A DNA stretch of 64,000 nucleotides from an uncultured Lewinella sp. (GCA_913057725.1 CAJXOS010000017.1:1-64000); one strand, 5' to 3'; shown: positions 24,713 through 33,957, counted from the first letter of the stretch. Notes: generated from the letters alone by a model not told the origin. Made by a program: numbers and translations.

Positions 24713-26068
24713 ATGAAACCTAGTATTCCAAAAGGAACCCGCGACTTTTTGCCACAGCAGGTAAACCGTCGTAACTATATTTTCGATACCATCCGTTCTG
24801 TCTTCGTGAAGTACGGCTATCAGGCTATTGAAACACCGGTGATGGAGAATTTGAGTACGCTTACCGGCAAGTATGGGGAGGAAGGAGATCGACTCCTTTT
24901 CAAGGTGCTTAACAATGGCGACTTCCTGAAGAAGGCAGATGCCGCAGCGCTTGAAGCGGGTGATTCCAATAAATTGATCCCAAGCATTTCCAAGCGAGGA
25001 TTGCGCTACGACCTTACCGTGCCATTTGCCCGCTTTGTGGTGATGTGCCAGAACGATTTGTCGTTCCCGTTTAAGCGTTACCAAATTCAGCCGGTATGGC
25101 GAGCGGATCGCCCACAGAAGGGTCGCTACCAGGAATTTTATCAGTGTGATGTAGATGTGGTAGGTTCTAGCTCATTGAGCTATGAGGCAGAATTGGTGCA
25201 GATCTACGATGAAGTCTTCGGCAAGCTTGGCGTCAAGACCATTACCCGAATCAATAACCGCAAGATCCTTGCTGGTATAGCCGAAGTTGCAGGCATTGCT
25301 AAGCAAATGGTTACGATGACGGTCGCTATTGATAAATTAGACAAGATCGGCTTAGATGGCGTTAAGAATGAATTGAGTAATCGCGGTATCGGCGATGCTG
25401 CTATCGAGCGCATTACTTCTATTCTAGAAATCAAAGACGTTGATGCATTGGCTACCGCTTTAGATGGCAGTGAAACAGGCCAGGAAGGTGTTGCCGAAAT
25501 CAAAACGGTAATGGAATATCTGGAAGGCTATGAATTCCAGAATCAATTACAATTTGATGTTACGCTGGCTCCCGGACTTAACTACTACACCGGTTGCATT
25601 TTTGAGGTGAATGTAGATACCGAAGCACATCCTGATGTGAAGATGGGAAGTATAGGTGGCGGTGGCCGCTATGCAGACCTGACCAGTGTGTTCGGCTTGA
25701 AGAACATGCCCGGAGTGGGCGTTTCCTTCGGTGCAGAGCGCATCTATGATGTGTTAGAAGAATTACAACTTTTCCCGGCGGAAGATAGTGCAGCCTTAAA
25801 GGTGCTCTTCGTCAGCTTTGATGATGCTAGTCATCGTTATGCTTTTCGTTGTTTGAATCAACTTCGGGCAGCAGGCATCAATGCCGATCTATACCCGGAT
25901 CCGGTTAAGATGAAAAAGCAAATGAAATACGCTAATGATCGTCAAGTACCGTTCGTTGTCTTGATTGGAGATAATGAAATGGAGACGGGACAGTTAGCGC
26001 TAAAGAATATGGAGACCGGCGAACAAGAGCAATTAACGGTAGAAGCTCTAATTGAACGCTTGTCATAA
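24713..26068 (+). CDS. hisS: Histidine--tRNA ligase
   Basis: A 451-residue class II synthetase. Motif 2 surroundings are LRYDLTVPFARFV and QIQPVWRADRPQKGRYQEFYQCDVD. The histidine-binding GLNYYTGCIFEV and the motif 3 region GGGGRYADL and GVSFGAERI are also present. The C-terminal anticodon-binding domain occupies about residues 355-451. It starts PSIPKGTRDFLP, as expected. gatA follows directly: its true ATG at 26079 is 10 bases after the hisS stop, indicating a shared transcript and translational coupling. Confidence 0.97.
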   Translation: MKPSIPKGTRDFLPQQVNRRNYIFDTIRSVFVKYGYQAIETPVMENLSTLTGKYGEEGDRLLFKVLNNGDFLKKADAAALEAGDSNKLIPSISKRGLRYDLTVPFARFVVMCQNDLSFPFKRYQIQPVWRADRPQKGRYQEFYQCDVDVVGSSSLSYEAELVQIYDEVFGKLGVKTITRINNRKILAGIAEVAGIAKQMVTMTVAIDKLDKIGLDGVKNELSNRGIGDAAIERITSILEIKDVDALATALDGSETGQEGVAEIKTVMEYLEGYEFQNQLQFDVTLAPGLNYYTGCIFEVNVDTEAHPDVKMGSIGGGGRYADLTSVFGLKNMPGVGVSFGAERIYDVLEELQLFPAEDSAALKVLFVSFDDASHRYAFRCLNQLRAAGINADLYPDPVKMKKQMKYANDRQVPFVVLIGDNEMETGQLALKNMETGEQEQLTVEALIERLS

Positions 26069-26078
26069 GAAGATTCCC

Positions 26079-27500
26079 ATGCCCAAGTATTCGACATATC
26101 AAGAGGTAAAATCACAGCTGATTGATGGCACTTGTACTACAGTAGATGTGGTGCAGAACTATTTAGATCGAATAGAAGCCAGCAAGGAGCTTAATATCTA
26201 TGTGGAAGTTTGGGCAGAAGAAGCCTTAGCCATCGCAAAATCCCAAGATGAACGCCGACAAAATGGTGAAGAATTGGGGCGCCTTGCGGGCTTGGTGGTT
26301 TCCATCAAAGATGTGATTTGCTATCAGGATCATAAAGTAACCGCAGGTTCAAAGATCCTAGATGGTTTCACTTCGCTTTTTTCTGCTACCGCTGTTCAGC
26401 GATTGTTAGCGGAAGACGCAATTATCATTGGCCGGACTAATTGTGATGAATTCGCAATGGGCTCCACCAATGAGACTTCCTATTACGGACCTACTCGAAA
26501 TGCAGCTGATCCAGAGCGTATTCCTGGCGGTTCTTCTGGGGCCGCGGCAGTTGCCGTTCAAGCGGATACTTGCCTGGTGGCTCTTGGTAGTGATACGGGT
26601 GGGTCAGTTCGCCAGCCTGCTGCACTGTGTGGTGTGATTGGTTTGAAGCCTACCTACGGGCGTATTTCTCGGCATGGCCTATTGGCGTACGGTTCCTCTT
26701 TTGATCAAATTGGTGTGCTGAGCAATAGTGTTGCTGATGCAGCATTGTTATTGGAAATAATGGCAGGTGCTGATGACTTTGATAGTACAGCTAGTACGGA
26801 AGCCGTCCCTGCTTATAGTACCCTAAAGAATGATGGTAAGCCATCCAAGGTGGCTTATATCCGACCTGCTTTAGAGCATCCCGGACTTGATGAAGAAGTG
26901 AGAGCCAATGCGCAATCTTTTCTCGATAGCCTTAAGGCTGCAGGGCACGAAGTTGAGGCAGTAGAGTTCGATCTATTGGATTATATCATTTCCGCTTACT
27001 ACGTACTCACTACCGCCGAGGCGTCCAGTAATCTATCTCGCTACGATGGCATTCGCTACGGTCATCGCAGCGACGAGTCTGAGAACCTGCTGGAAACGTA
27101 TCAGAAGTCTCGTACCGAAGGTTTTGGTACAGAAGTGAAACGGCGTATCATGTTAGGTACGTTTGTGCTAAGTGCTGGTTATTATGATGCCTACTATGCC
27201 CGCGCTCAAAAAGTACGTCGGTTGTTGGTAGAGCAGTTAAATGGCATTTTTGTAGACTACGACTTCATTTGCCTTCCGGCCACCCCTACGCCTGCATGGC
27301 CGTTGGGCGAAAGTTTGGATGATCCAGTTGCTATGTATCTCTCCGATATTTATACTGTGGCGGCGAATATGGCGGGTATTCCTGCAATTAGCCTGCCAAG
27401 TGGTACGCATGGAAGCACTGGTTTGCCACTCGGTATGCAATTGATGGCCCCTGCTTTTGGAGAAGCTGATTTGCTATCCTTTGCAACTACCATACAGTAA
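26079..27500 (+). CDS. gatA: Aspartyl/glutamyl-tRNA(Asn/Gln) amidotransferase subunit A
   Basis: A 473-residue amidase-signature enzyme that liberates ammonia from glutamine for transamidation of Glu-tRNA-Gln or Asp-tRNA-Asn in the GatCAB complex. The catalytic triad is complete: Lys77 in VSIKDVI, Ser152 in PGGSSGAAAV and Ser176 in GSDTGGSVRQPA, positions very near those in characterised GatA. The frame reads back to a TTG inside hisS at 26052; the ATG at 26079 (MPKYSTYQEV) fits the family. gatB and gatC are not in the window. It is probably co-transcribed with hisS. Confidence 0.96.
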   Translation: MPKYSTYQEVKSQLIDGTCTTVDVVQNYLDRIEASKELNIYVEVWAEEALAIAKSQDERRQNGEELGRLAGLVVSIKDVICYQDHKVTAGSKILDGFTSLFSATAVQRLLAEDAIIIGRTNCDEFAMGSTNETSYYGPTRNAADPERIPGGSSGAAAVAVQADTCLVALGSDTGGSVRQPAALCGVIGLKPTYGRISRHGLLAYGSSFDQIGVLSNSVADAALLLEIMAGADDFDSTASTEAVPAYSTLKNDGKPSKVAYIRPALEHPGLDEEVRANAQSFLDSLKAAGHEVEAVEFDLLDYIISAYYVLTTAEASSNLSRYDGIRYGHRSDESENLLETYQKSRTEGFGTEVKRRIMLGTFVLSAGYYDAYYARAQKVRRLLVEQLNGIFVDYDFICLPATPTPAWPLGESLDDPVAMYLSDIYTVAANMAGIPAISLPSGTHGSTGLPLGMQLMAPAFGEADLLSFATTIQ

Positions 27501-27826
27501 GTCTAAGTGTAAACAAAACTTATCCCTTTCCTCGCCGTATAAGAGAATGATTGTTTGTGTAGCTCTCTGCACATGATAAAGGAGAGCACCCGTAAAAAAC
27601 AAGAATCAATCCCTGACATTGCTTGTCAAATTGATTAATTTGTGGAGAGAGCCCCGTTAATCATCTGAATCTTCTTCTTTTGCTGTTGCGTGTTTATCGC
27701 ATTCTCTTGGAGGTGTAGGTTTGTGCCTATTGCCTAAGCTATCCAGTAGTAGAAAGGAGCGATTCGTAAATAATGAGATGATTACTGGTACCCTACGTTG
27801 AATCGTCATGATCTAAAAAACTACTT
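27501..27826. other. 326-base intergenic region with competing inverted repeats
   Basis: No gene is seen. Three base-pairing options are: AAGAGAATG 27541-27549 with CATTCTCTT 27700-27708; GCTCTCT 27562-27568 with either GGAGAGC 27581-27587 or AGAGAGC 27646-27652; and CAAATT-GATT-AATTTG 27627-27642. The GCTCTC hairpin could be the gatA terminator, though no T-run follows. No clear TTG-N19/20-TAnnTTTG promoter for the FIST gene was found. Confidence 0.4.
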
Positions 27827-28957
27827 ATGTGGACCCATTCCTTTCTCTGTCGTGATGCCACAGAATTAGAACGAGCCCTCGAAAAGGTGAGTGCAGCGGC
27901 AACGCCTACGCTAGCGATGGTGTTCTGTTCGGTACAGCATGATTTAGACCGCATCCGAGCTCTTTTCACGGAGCATGATATCGATCTTATTGGATGTACA
28001 ACTGCTGGAGAAATTGTTGATGATTGTTTATATGAAGATTCCATTGCTGTTTTACTGTTGGATTTAGCTCGTGACACTTACCTGGTAGAAACCCTCGAGC
28101 ACCAGGTAGACAATGTATATGAGAAGGCCTATGCCTTGGGAGAGCGGGCAAAGAAGCAATTCAAGAACCCAGCACTATTGATTTTATCTGGTGGATTAAC
28201 GGTCAATGCCGAATCGATCATTAACGGTCTACAAGACGGAGCAGGAGAAAATTTACCGATTTATGGTGGTCTGGCGGGTGATGATTTAGAACTTAAAGAA
28301 ACGATTGCTTTTAGCAGCAAACTTGCCTCTGGCAATGGGCTGGCAATGTTGGCAATTGATACCGATAAGGTACTATTGAAGGGCCTGGCCATTAGTGGTT
28401 GGAAACCTGTTGGCGGGATCAACACTATTACTAAGTGTGAAGGGAATGTGATTTACGAGATCAATGGTGAGCCTGCCTATGATGTCTTTATCCGCTATTT
28501 TGGTTTTTCTGAAAGCCAAAACAAAATAGATCAGCTGGTCACTATTCAAACCAACTACCCACTACAATTACTGCGAAAAGAAGGTTATTCTGTGCTGCGT
28601 TCACCGATGTTGGTGGATAAGGATAGTCGGTCCATTACCTTGGCTGCCGGCGTAGAAGAGGGTGAACAGTTCTGTTTTTCTAACTCTCCAGGTTTTGAAG
28701 TAATTGAGCAAACCATAAGTGAATTTAGTCTACTACAAAAGGACTTCCCGGAAGCTGATGCTTTGATTCTTTTTTCCTGCAAAGGCCGCCACGGCGCTTT
28801 TGGCCCGATGCTGGAAGATGAAGTCAAGGGTATTCACGAGCAGTGGGCAAAACCCATGGTTGGGTTACTTACCTACGGTGAGTTTGGCGATAGCGGGAAA
28901 GGTAGTTGCGAATTCCATAATGAGACGTGTTCATTAGTGATTCTTAAAGAGAAGTAG
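27827..28957 (+). CDS. FIST domain sensory protein
   Basis: A 376-residue cytoplasmic protein made of a FIST_N domain (about 25-215, LIGCTTAGEIVDDCLYEDSIAVLLL and LPIYGGLAGDDL) and a FIST_C domain (about 220-360, ALILFSCKGRHGAFG and KPMVGLLTYGEFG). FIST domains are thought to bind small ligands such as amino acids and to feed signal-transduction proteins. There is no signal peptide. The histidine kinase gene begins 2 bases after its stop, so this is very likely the sensory input for that kinase. The family function is predicted, not proven. Confidence 0.9.
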   Translation: MWTHSFLCRDATELERALEKVSAAATPTLAMVFCSVQHDLDRIRALFTEHDIDLIGCTTAGEIVDDCLYEDSIAVLLLDLARDTYLVETLEHQVDNVYEKAYALGERAKKQFKNPALLILSGGLTVNAESIINGLQDGAGENLPIYGGLAGDDLELKETIAFSSKLASGNGLAMLAIDTDKVLLKGLAISGWKPVGGINTITKCEGNVIYEINGEPAYDVFIRYFGFSESQNKIDQLVTIQTNYPLQLLRKEGYSVLRSPMLVDKDSRSITLAAGVEEGEQFCFSNSPGFEVIEQTISEFSLLQKDFPEADALILFSCKGRHGAFGPMLEDEVKGIHEQWAKPMVGLLTYGEFGDSGKGSCEFHNETCSLVILKEK

Positions 28958-28959
28958 CA

Positions 28960-29931
28960 ATGGCACTAAGCAAGATCATGGAATTGGTGGATTCCCTCAA
29001 TTCACTCAGTGAAAAGGAGCGGCAAATCCTACAAAAAGAACTGGAACGACAAGACTTCAGGCTGCGGAGGATTGAAAAAGATAAGTCGATTGCCATCAAT
29101 ATCCTTAACGCAACGATTAGCGATCTTGAGCAGAATCAAGCGATTACCAGAGCGGCTAATGCTAAGCTTTCTGAGCAGAAAAAAATCATTGAAAATAATA
29201 CTGCTCTGCTAAAAGAAAACCTCCGTAAACTTGAGTTGTCGTATAAAGAGCTACAGCAGTTTTCGTATATCGTTTCCCACGATTTAAAAAGCCCTTTGCG
29301 GACCATTTCGAGTTTTGCGCAAATTCTGAAAGAGCAGTACCAGAATGAATGGGATGACGAGGCCAACGAATATGTAGACATCATAATCGCGGGTACCTTT
29401 CAAATGGACAAGGTGATCCGGGCGCTATTGGATTATGCCAGAGTTGGACGCAGCAGCGAGTACTTCGCCGATATAGATTTAAATGAAGTGCTCGATCTGG
29501 TGAAACTGCACCTAAGAAAGGAAATACAGGACCACGGTGCGCAAATCATCTGCGAACCCTTACCTACGGTCTTTGGCAATAAGACGGCCTTCATCCAGTT
29601 GTTTCAAAATCTGGCTTCCAACGCGATCAAATTCAGGAGTGAAGCGGCGCCTGAAATTCGCATTTCCTGTACCGAGAAGGAGGGCCAATGGCACTTCCGT
29701 TTTGCGGATAATGGAATTGGGATTGAAGAACCTTACCGCGAGAAAATCTTTTTGCCTTTCCAGCGCTTGAGCGAAGAACTTGCTCCAGGAACCGGCATCG
29801 GCCTGGCCATTTGCAAGAAGGTAGTCAAGATGCACCAAGGGGATATCTACGTAGAGGCGGGTAGCAACGGTGGCACCGTCTTTGTCTTCACCCTGTCTCA
29901 ACAATCAAGCGACAATATTCTAGTAGCCTAA
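28960..29931 (+). CDS. Cytoplasmic sensor histidine kinase
   Basis: A 323-residue kinase without membrane segments. Residues 1-100 are a continuous coiled coil. The HisKA dimerisation domain follows, with the phospho-accepting His107 in IVSHDLKSPLR. The ATPase domain (about 200-315) shows the N box FQNLASNAIKF, G1 FADNGIGIEEPYREKIF and G2 GTGIGLAICKKVV. The layout resembles phytochrome-like or bacteriophytochrome-associated kinases without their own sensor. The preceding FIST protein (2-base gap) presumably senses. No response regulator gene is adjacent, so its partner is elsewhere. Confidence 0.93.
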   Translation: MALSKIMELVDSLNSLSEKERQILQKELERQDFRLRRIEKDKSIAINILNATISDLEQNQAITRAANAKLSEQKKIIENNTALLKENLRKLELSYKELQQFSYIVSHDLKSPLRTISSFAQILKEQYQNEWDDEANEYVDIIIAGTFQMDKVIRALLDYARVGRSSEYFADIDLNEVLDLVKLHLRKEIQDHGAQIICEPLPTVFGNKTAFIQLFQNLASNAIKFRSEAAPEIRISCTEKEGQWHFRFADNGIGIEEPYREKIFLPFQRLSEELAPGTGIGLAICKKVVKMHQGDIYVEAGSNGGTVFVFTLSQQSSDNILVA

Positions 29932-29951
29932 ACCAATCTGGCTTAGGCTAC
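29923..29951. terminator. Inverted repeat at the end of the kinase gene
   Basis: GTAGCCTAA (29923-29931, overlapping the kinase stop codon) and TTAGGCTAC (29943-29951) form a perfect 9-pair stem with an 11-base loop, between the kinase and the convergent aminotransferase. No strong T-run follows, so termination is tentative. Confidence 0.45.
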
Positions 29952-29997
29952 GTACTAGTTTAATGCCTACTATATGTTGTAGTGAGGGTGCTGCGCC

Positions 29998-31116
29998 TTA
30001 GCCCAATACTTTGCGTAGTGCTACACCAAATTGTTCCACATCTGGCATGGTCCCGGTACTGATTCGACACCAATCATTGAGTGGTGGGAATGGACGTCCA
30101 ATAGCAACATTCTTCGCGCGCATTTGTGGGATCAAGGTCTGGATGTCTCGGCCAGTATGGAAGAAGACAAAGTTGGTGTGAGAAGGAACATATCTAAGTC
30201 CCATTTCGTCGAGCACGCTATAGATATGATCTTTTGCTTCCTTGTTTTTACGGAGGCTCATGTTGTAAAATTCCTGATCATCCATAGCTGCCATGGCTCC
30301 AATAATGGCCATCATATTGGCTTTAGCCATTACGTTTTCGCGAACGCGTTGGGCGATATCTGGCCTAGCTACCAAATAACCAACACGTAGTCCAGCCAGT
30401 CCATATACTTTGGAGAAAGTACGAGAGACAATCACGTTTTTGCCTTGCTTCACAAGCGCTACCATCGAAGGGTAGTCTGGCTCCGTGATGTAATCATAAT
30501 ATGCTTCATCCGAAAAGACAATTGTACGATCAGAGGCGGTGTTGCAGAAATCCAATAGCTCTTGTTTCGGAATCAAAGTTCCAGATGGGTTGTTGGGGTT
30601 GCATAGGAAGATCAAAGATGTGCGCGAGCTAATCCGTCGCTCCATTTCCTCTAAGTCATGCCCCATGTCTTTTGTTAGGCCCACTCGATTGATATAGGCA
30701 CCATTCTGTTCAGCGTAAGTGAGTAATGACTTATAGACGGGATCTGCAGTGATGATTTCTCCACCATTTGCACCGTAAGTCAGGCCAGTTGCTTTTAAGC
30801 CTTCTGTGGAGCCTGCAGCCATTACAATGTGGTCTCGACTTACACCTTCTTTCTTGGCAAGCATCTCAGCCAACTCATTCATCTTTCCATACGGGTATCT
30901 GCACCCCATGTCAAAAGCATCGATCATTGCTTGTCTTACCTTTGCTGAAGGTCCAAACGGATTCTCATTGGAATTGAGTTTAGCATAGTCATAACTAGGG
31001 TTCGTTTCGGCAATTAAGGGTCGTTCTTGTCCGAGGACGGTGCTTGGAGAAAAGGCTGCGGCCAAACCTGCAATACTAGCAGTCTGTAGCCATCTGCGAC
31101 GGTTGATGTTTTTCAT
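29998..31116 (-). CDS. Tat-signal aminotransferase, histidinol-phosphate aminotransferase-like
   Basis: A 372-residue PLP-dependent fold-type I aminotransferase. The core looks like HisC: SNENPFGPS at the N-terminus, CNPNNPSGT, FSDEAYYDY, and the PLP lysine Lys236 in SRTFSKVYGLAGLRVGY. The first 30 residues are unusual for this family: NINRRRWLQTASIAGLAAAFSP is a twin-arginine (Tat) signal, so the folded, cofactor-loaded enzyme would be exported to the periplasm. It is not in a his operon, so a role in histidine synthesis is unlikely. The substrate is unknown. It is a separate unit, convergent with the kinase gene. Confidence 0.9.
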   Translation of the reverse strand: MKNINRRRWLQTASIAGLAAAFSPSTVLGQERPLIAETNPSYDYAKLNSNENPFGPSAKVRQAMIDAFDMGCRYPYGKMNELAEMLAKKEGVSRDHIVMAAGSTEGLKATGLTYGANGGEIITADPVYKSLLTYAEQNGAYINRVGLTKDMGHDLEEMERRISSRTSLIFLCNPNNPSGTLIPKQELLDFCNTASDRTIVFSDEAYYDYITEPDYPSMVALVKQGKNVIVSRTFSKVYGLAGLRVGYLVARPDIAQRVRENVMAKANMMAIIGAMAAMDDQEFYNMSLRKNKEAKDHIYSVLDEMGLRYVPSHTNFVFFHTGRDIQTLIPQMRAKNVAIGRPFPPLNDWCRISTGTMPDVEQFGVALRKVLG

Positions 31117-31229
31117 ACTAAAATGGGTGTTGTAAAGGAATGTCTTGGTAGGAGGCTTATTCCTACAAGATACTAAAGCTTATTGGGAAAGAGTTGTACT
31201 GGCGCAATACGTCAAAGGCTATACTCCAC

Positions 31230-33608
31230 TTAGGTTACAGTTACCCGTATTGCCTTTAAGCCCTCCACTCCTTGCATTTTTTCCAACTCAAAATCCTCAA
31301 TATCTGGATGGATATAACCCTTTAGAACAAGGTGGTCCAGGTATTCCTGGTACTCCTGCCGGTCTTTGTCTTGTAGCCACACGATGGCAATTTTTCCAGC
31401 TTGTGTTAGGCGCTCATTTGTTCCTTTGATGTAGGCTTTGTCAATGCGTTTCTTGATGATCTCATAACGGATGTTGTAAGCGCCGTCTACATCGAATTGT
31501 TTTTCATCCATTTCAAATCGAATGCTCAAAGCGCTGTTAAAAACAAATACCAATTGAGCAGTGGCTAGTGGCACAGGCATCTTCTTTGATTCCTCTTCTA
31601 CCAGGCGAGTCATTTGACACATAAGAATCATTTGCCAAAGGCGAAAATCACGAAGGTAAAAGTCGTGAAACTCTCCGTTTTCCAGTAGGGATTGACCCAG
31701 GTATAGATTGTACTCCACGCCATCGGTTTGGAATTTCTCGAAGTAGTGTGGAAGGATCTCCTGCATTTTTTCTTCTTCCTGGAGCAAGAAGTGGCTGATA
31801 GCCGAGTTAAGTTGAGTAACACTGTCTTCGTATGCCTTTCGCGAACGATAAACAATGTCTAGATCTGCATCGAGATAGTCAAAGTACTCGTCGAGCATTT
31901 GCTGAGGCAGTTGCGGAAAACGAAATCTTAACTGCCGGAGTAAGGGGTGGATGTGTTTGGTGAGTAATTCTACGATAATAGATTCATCGCTCGAGGCCAT
32001 CTCTCCTTGCTTCAGCCTCTGCGAATGACCTTTTACTTTCTCTGCATAAATGTCCAGTAAATGAAAGTGTACCGCTTCTCTACAGCTAACCAGTACTTGG
32101 AGTATCCGTTCAAGATTATCAATAAGGTCCGCCTGAATAGATTCATTGCGTTGTTTGGAAGAGCTGACGATATCAGCTTGACCATAGAGCGGGTAGACGT
32201 CTTTGAAGACGATCGGATCGGGAGTGCTTTGTTGTTGTTCAATTCTTCTTTCCCAGAAGCACTTACTGGCTACGTCTCGAAACTTCCATTCCACGCTAGG
32301 GTGGATTGAGGTAAACTCTTGCTGCATCGTCAGGCTAATAGAGTTTTCCATTTCGGAAATAAACTTATTTGACCCCATTGCGATCAGCGAGATGAACTCT
32401 TCTAATTGCAATAGTGTGACCTGGCTGAAACGATATGGATAGGGAGAGCCTAATTCGAATATGCTAATTATTTTGTCTTCTTCATCCTTGAGCGGGGCCA
32501 GCAAAAGACTCCGTATTCCTTTTTTCATAATGGCCTGTTCGAGCGCGCAAAGTTGCTCTTGCTTTTCGAGATCTTCGACAACAATAGCTTTTTCAGACTG
32601 CATCACGGAGCCATATGCACTTTGGGGGTCAGCCAGTGCTTGTCGAACCATGAGCCCGTCATACTTACGCAACAGCGACCAGGATAGACTCTCGACATAG
32701 GGCCGATAAAGAGTTTGCAATGTGCCAAATGCTAACTCAGGCATGTCCAGGTAAGACCGGGCTAATAGTTGCAAATAGTTGAGATCATCTTCATGGTCAC
32801 TTTTCCCGCCCTCATTGGCAGCCATCTCTTTCATAGTGGAAAGAATCTCTGCCTGAGTTGTGTCTGAGATAAGCCCTATAACGAAGCCCTCAAAAAGGAA
32901 GTTCGCTGGTGGGATGTATTCCAGCCACAGTTCCTTGTCGTATAAGTTGTTTAGCAGTTTATGGATCTGCTTTTTGCTTAGTTTTTTGAGTGGCTTTAGG
33001 AGCTTAACCTTCAGGTAGTCTAGTTGTACATCAAAGCGATAGTGCTTTTCTATTTTAGTGTCCCGATCTCTAATGACCATTCCTTCGCCGGCAAAAACGT
33101 TTACTTCTTGCTTGTAAAATCGATTAAGGATAGCGGTGCCAGCCATGAGAATCGTCTGCATATCCACCGCCATAAATTTCTTCGGATCGACCTTCATTTC
33201 CCATTGGTCATCCGTCTGTAACTCTTGTAGTGCTTCCGTTTGGAATCGGAATACATACCGTTCAAAAGGAGCTTTGACAAAGCCCATTTGTCCGGAAAAG
33301 AAAAAAGATGGAAAAATATGGACCATTAGCGTTTCGACCTCCTCTTGTTTGCAAAGCTCATCCCAGCTTTCTGTTGAGTTCTGAAACTTCTCTTGCGCTC
33401 TTTCTAATTGTTCGATGGTCTGGGTTAACGTGCTGTTCTGCAACTCCTGGCTTTTGCCTTTTAGTTCCTCGATTAGTTTGGCAATGCTAAATTTTGCCTG
33501 ATAATGGGAGGGGGTATTGTCGTCTCGCGTATGCTCCTGAATGGCCTTCAAAGGGACAAATCCAGTATCTGGAAGAGATATCGGTTGACTAGCAGGTGAG
33601 TTTCCCAT
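31230..33608 (-). CDS. Large GAF-like domain protein, function unknown
   Basis: A 792-residue protein with no signal peptide or membrane segment. Its middle part (about 320-425) looks like a GAF domain, with IRSLLLAPLKDEEDKIISIFELGSPYPY typical of the strand pair around the ligand pocket. The N-terminal 300 residues and C-terminal 350 residues are helical and charged, with no kinase, cyclase or DNA-binding motif I can see. The C-terminal 80 residues include WLQDKDRQEYQEYLDHL. It may be a stand-alone cytoplasmic sensor or scaffold. It lies 113 bases upstream of the Tat-signal aminotransferase gene on the same strand. Confidence 0.65.
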   Translation of the reverse strand: MGNSPASQPISLPDTGFVPLKAIQEHTRDDNTPSHYQAKFSIAKLIEELKGKSQELQNSTLTQTIEQLERAQEKFQNSTESWDELCKQEEVETLMVHIFPSFFFSGQMGFVKAPFERYVFRFQTEALQELQTDDQWEMKVDPKKFMAVDMQTILMAGTAILNRFYKQEVNVFAGEGMVIRDRDTKIEKHYRFDVQLDYLKVKLLKPLKKLSKKQIHKLLNNLYDKELWLEYIPPANFLFEGFVIGLISDTTQAEILSTMKEMAANEGGKSDHEDDLNYLQLLARSYLDMPELAFGTLQTLYRPYVESLSWSLLRKYDGLMVRQALADPQSAYGSVMQSEKAIVVEDLEKQEQLCALEQAIMKKGIRSLLLAPLKDEEDKIISIFELGSPYPYRFSQVTLLQLEEFISLIAMGSNKFISEMENSISLTMQQEFTSIHPSVEWKFRDVASKCFWERRIEQQQSTPDPIVFKDVYPLYGQADIVSSSKQRNESIQADLIDNLERILQVLVSCREAVHFHLLDIYAEKVKGHSQRLKQGEMASSDESIIVELLTKHIHPLLRQLRFRFPQLPQQMLDEYFDYLDADLDIVYRSRKAYEDSVTQLNSAISHFLLQEEEKMQEILPHYFEKFQTDGVEYNLYLGQSLLENGEFHDFYLRDFRLWQMILMCQMTRLVEEESKKMPVPLATAQLVFVFNSALSIRFEMDEKQFDVDGAYNIRYEIIKKRIDKAYIKGTNERLTQAGKIAIVWLQDKDRQEYQEYLDHLVLKGYIHPDIEDFELEKMQGVEGLKAIRVTVT

Positions 33609-33848
33609 TGTTCTTTCCTTTTGTGGTGTTTAGCAAAACGTACCGATGTTTTTGGTGTAAAACCCGCTTTGATAATCACTTATATGTGTAGTGTTATCAG
33701 GAAGTTAGGCATTTGTTGAGAAAAGAACATGCCATTTAACGAAGTAATGAGGCGCTGCTAATGCGATGAAGGGGGAGAGAAGGATGCTCAATAAATTGCT
33801 GACTCAGGCAAGGGACCTATGTTTTTTGTTTACTATCCTTCTAGAAAT

Positions 33849-33880
33849 GAAAAAAGGCCTGAACTAATGTCCAGACCTTT
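33849..33880 (-). terminator. Terminator of the tRNA-Met transcript
   Basis: Read on the minus strand, AAAGGTCTG pairs with CAGGCCTTT (9 pairs, one G-U) and continues into a T-run. It begins directly after the tRNA 3' end, so it closes the tRNA transcript. Confidence 0.75.
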
Positions 33881-33883
33881 TAG

Positions 33884-33957
33884 TAGCGTGGGGCGGGCTT
33901 GAACCGCCGACCTCGGGATTATGAATCACGCGCTCTAACCAGCTGAGCTACCACGCC
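33884..33957 (-). tRNA. tRNA-Met (CAT anticodon)
   Basis: A 74-base cloverleaf on the minus strand: acceptor GGCGTGG with CCACGCT (first pair G1-U72), D arm GCTC...GAGC, anticodon loop TTCATAA giving CAT, T arm GGCGG-TTCAAGC-CCGCC, discriminator A. CCA is not encoded. The anticodon stem CGTGA/TCCCG has one T-C mismatch at the third pair. It lacks the three G-C pairs flanking the anticodon loop typical of initiator tRNA, so it is elongator tRNA-Met or, if its C34 is modified, tRNA-Ile2. It has its own promoter and terminator. Confidence 0.9.
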
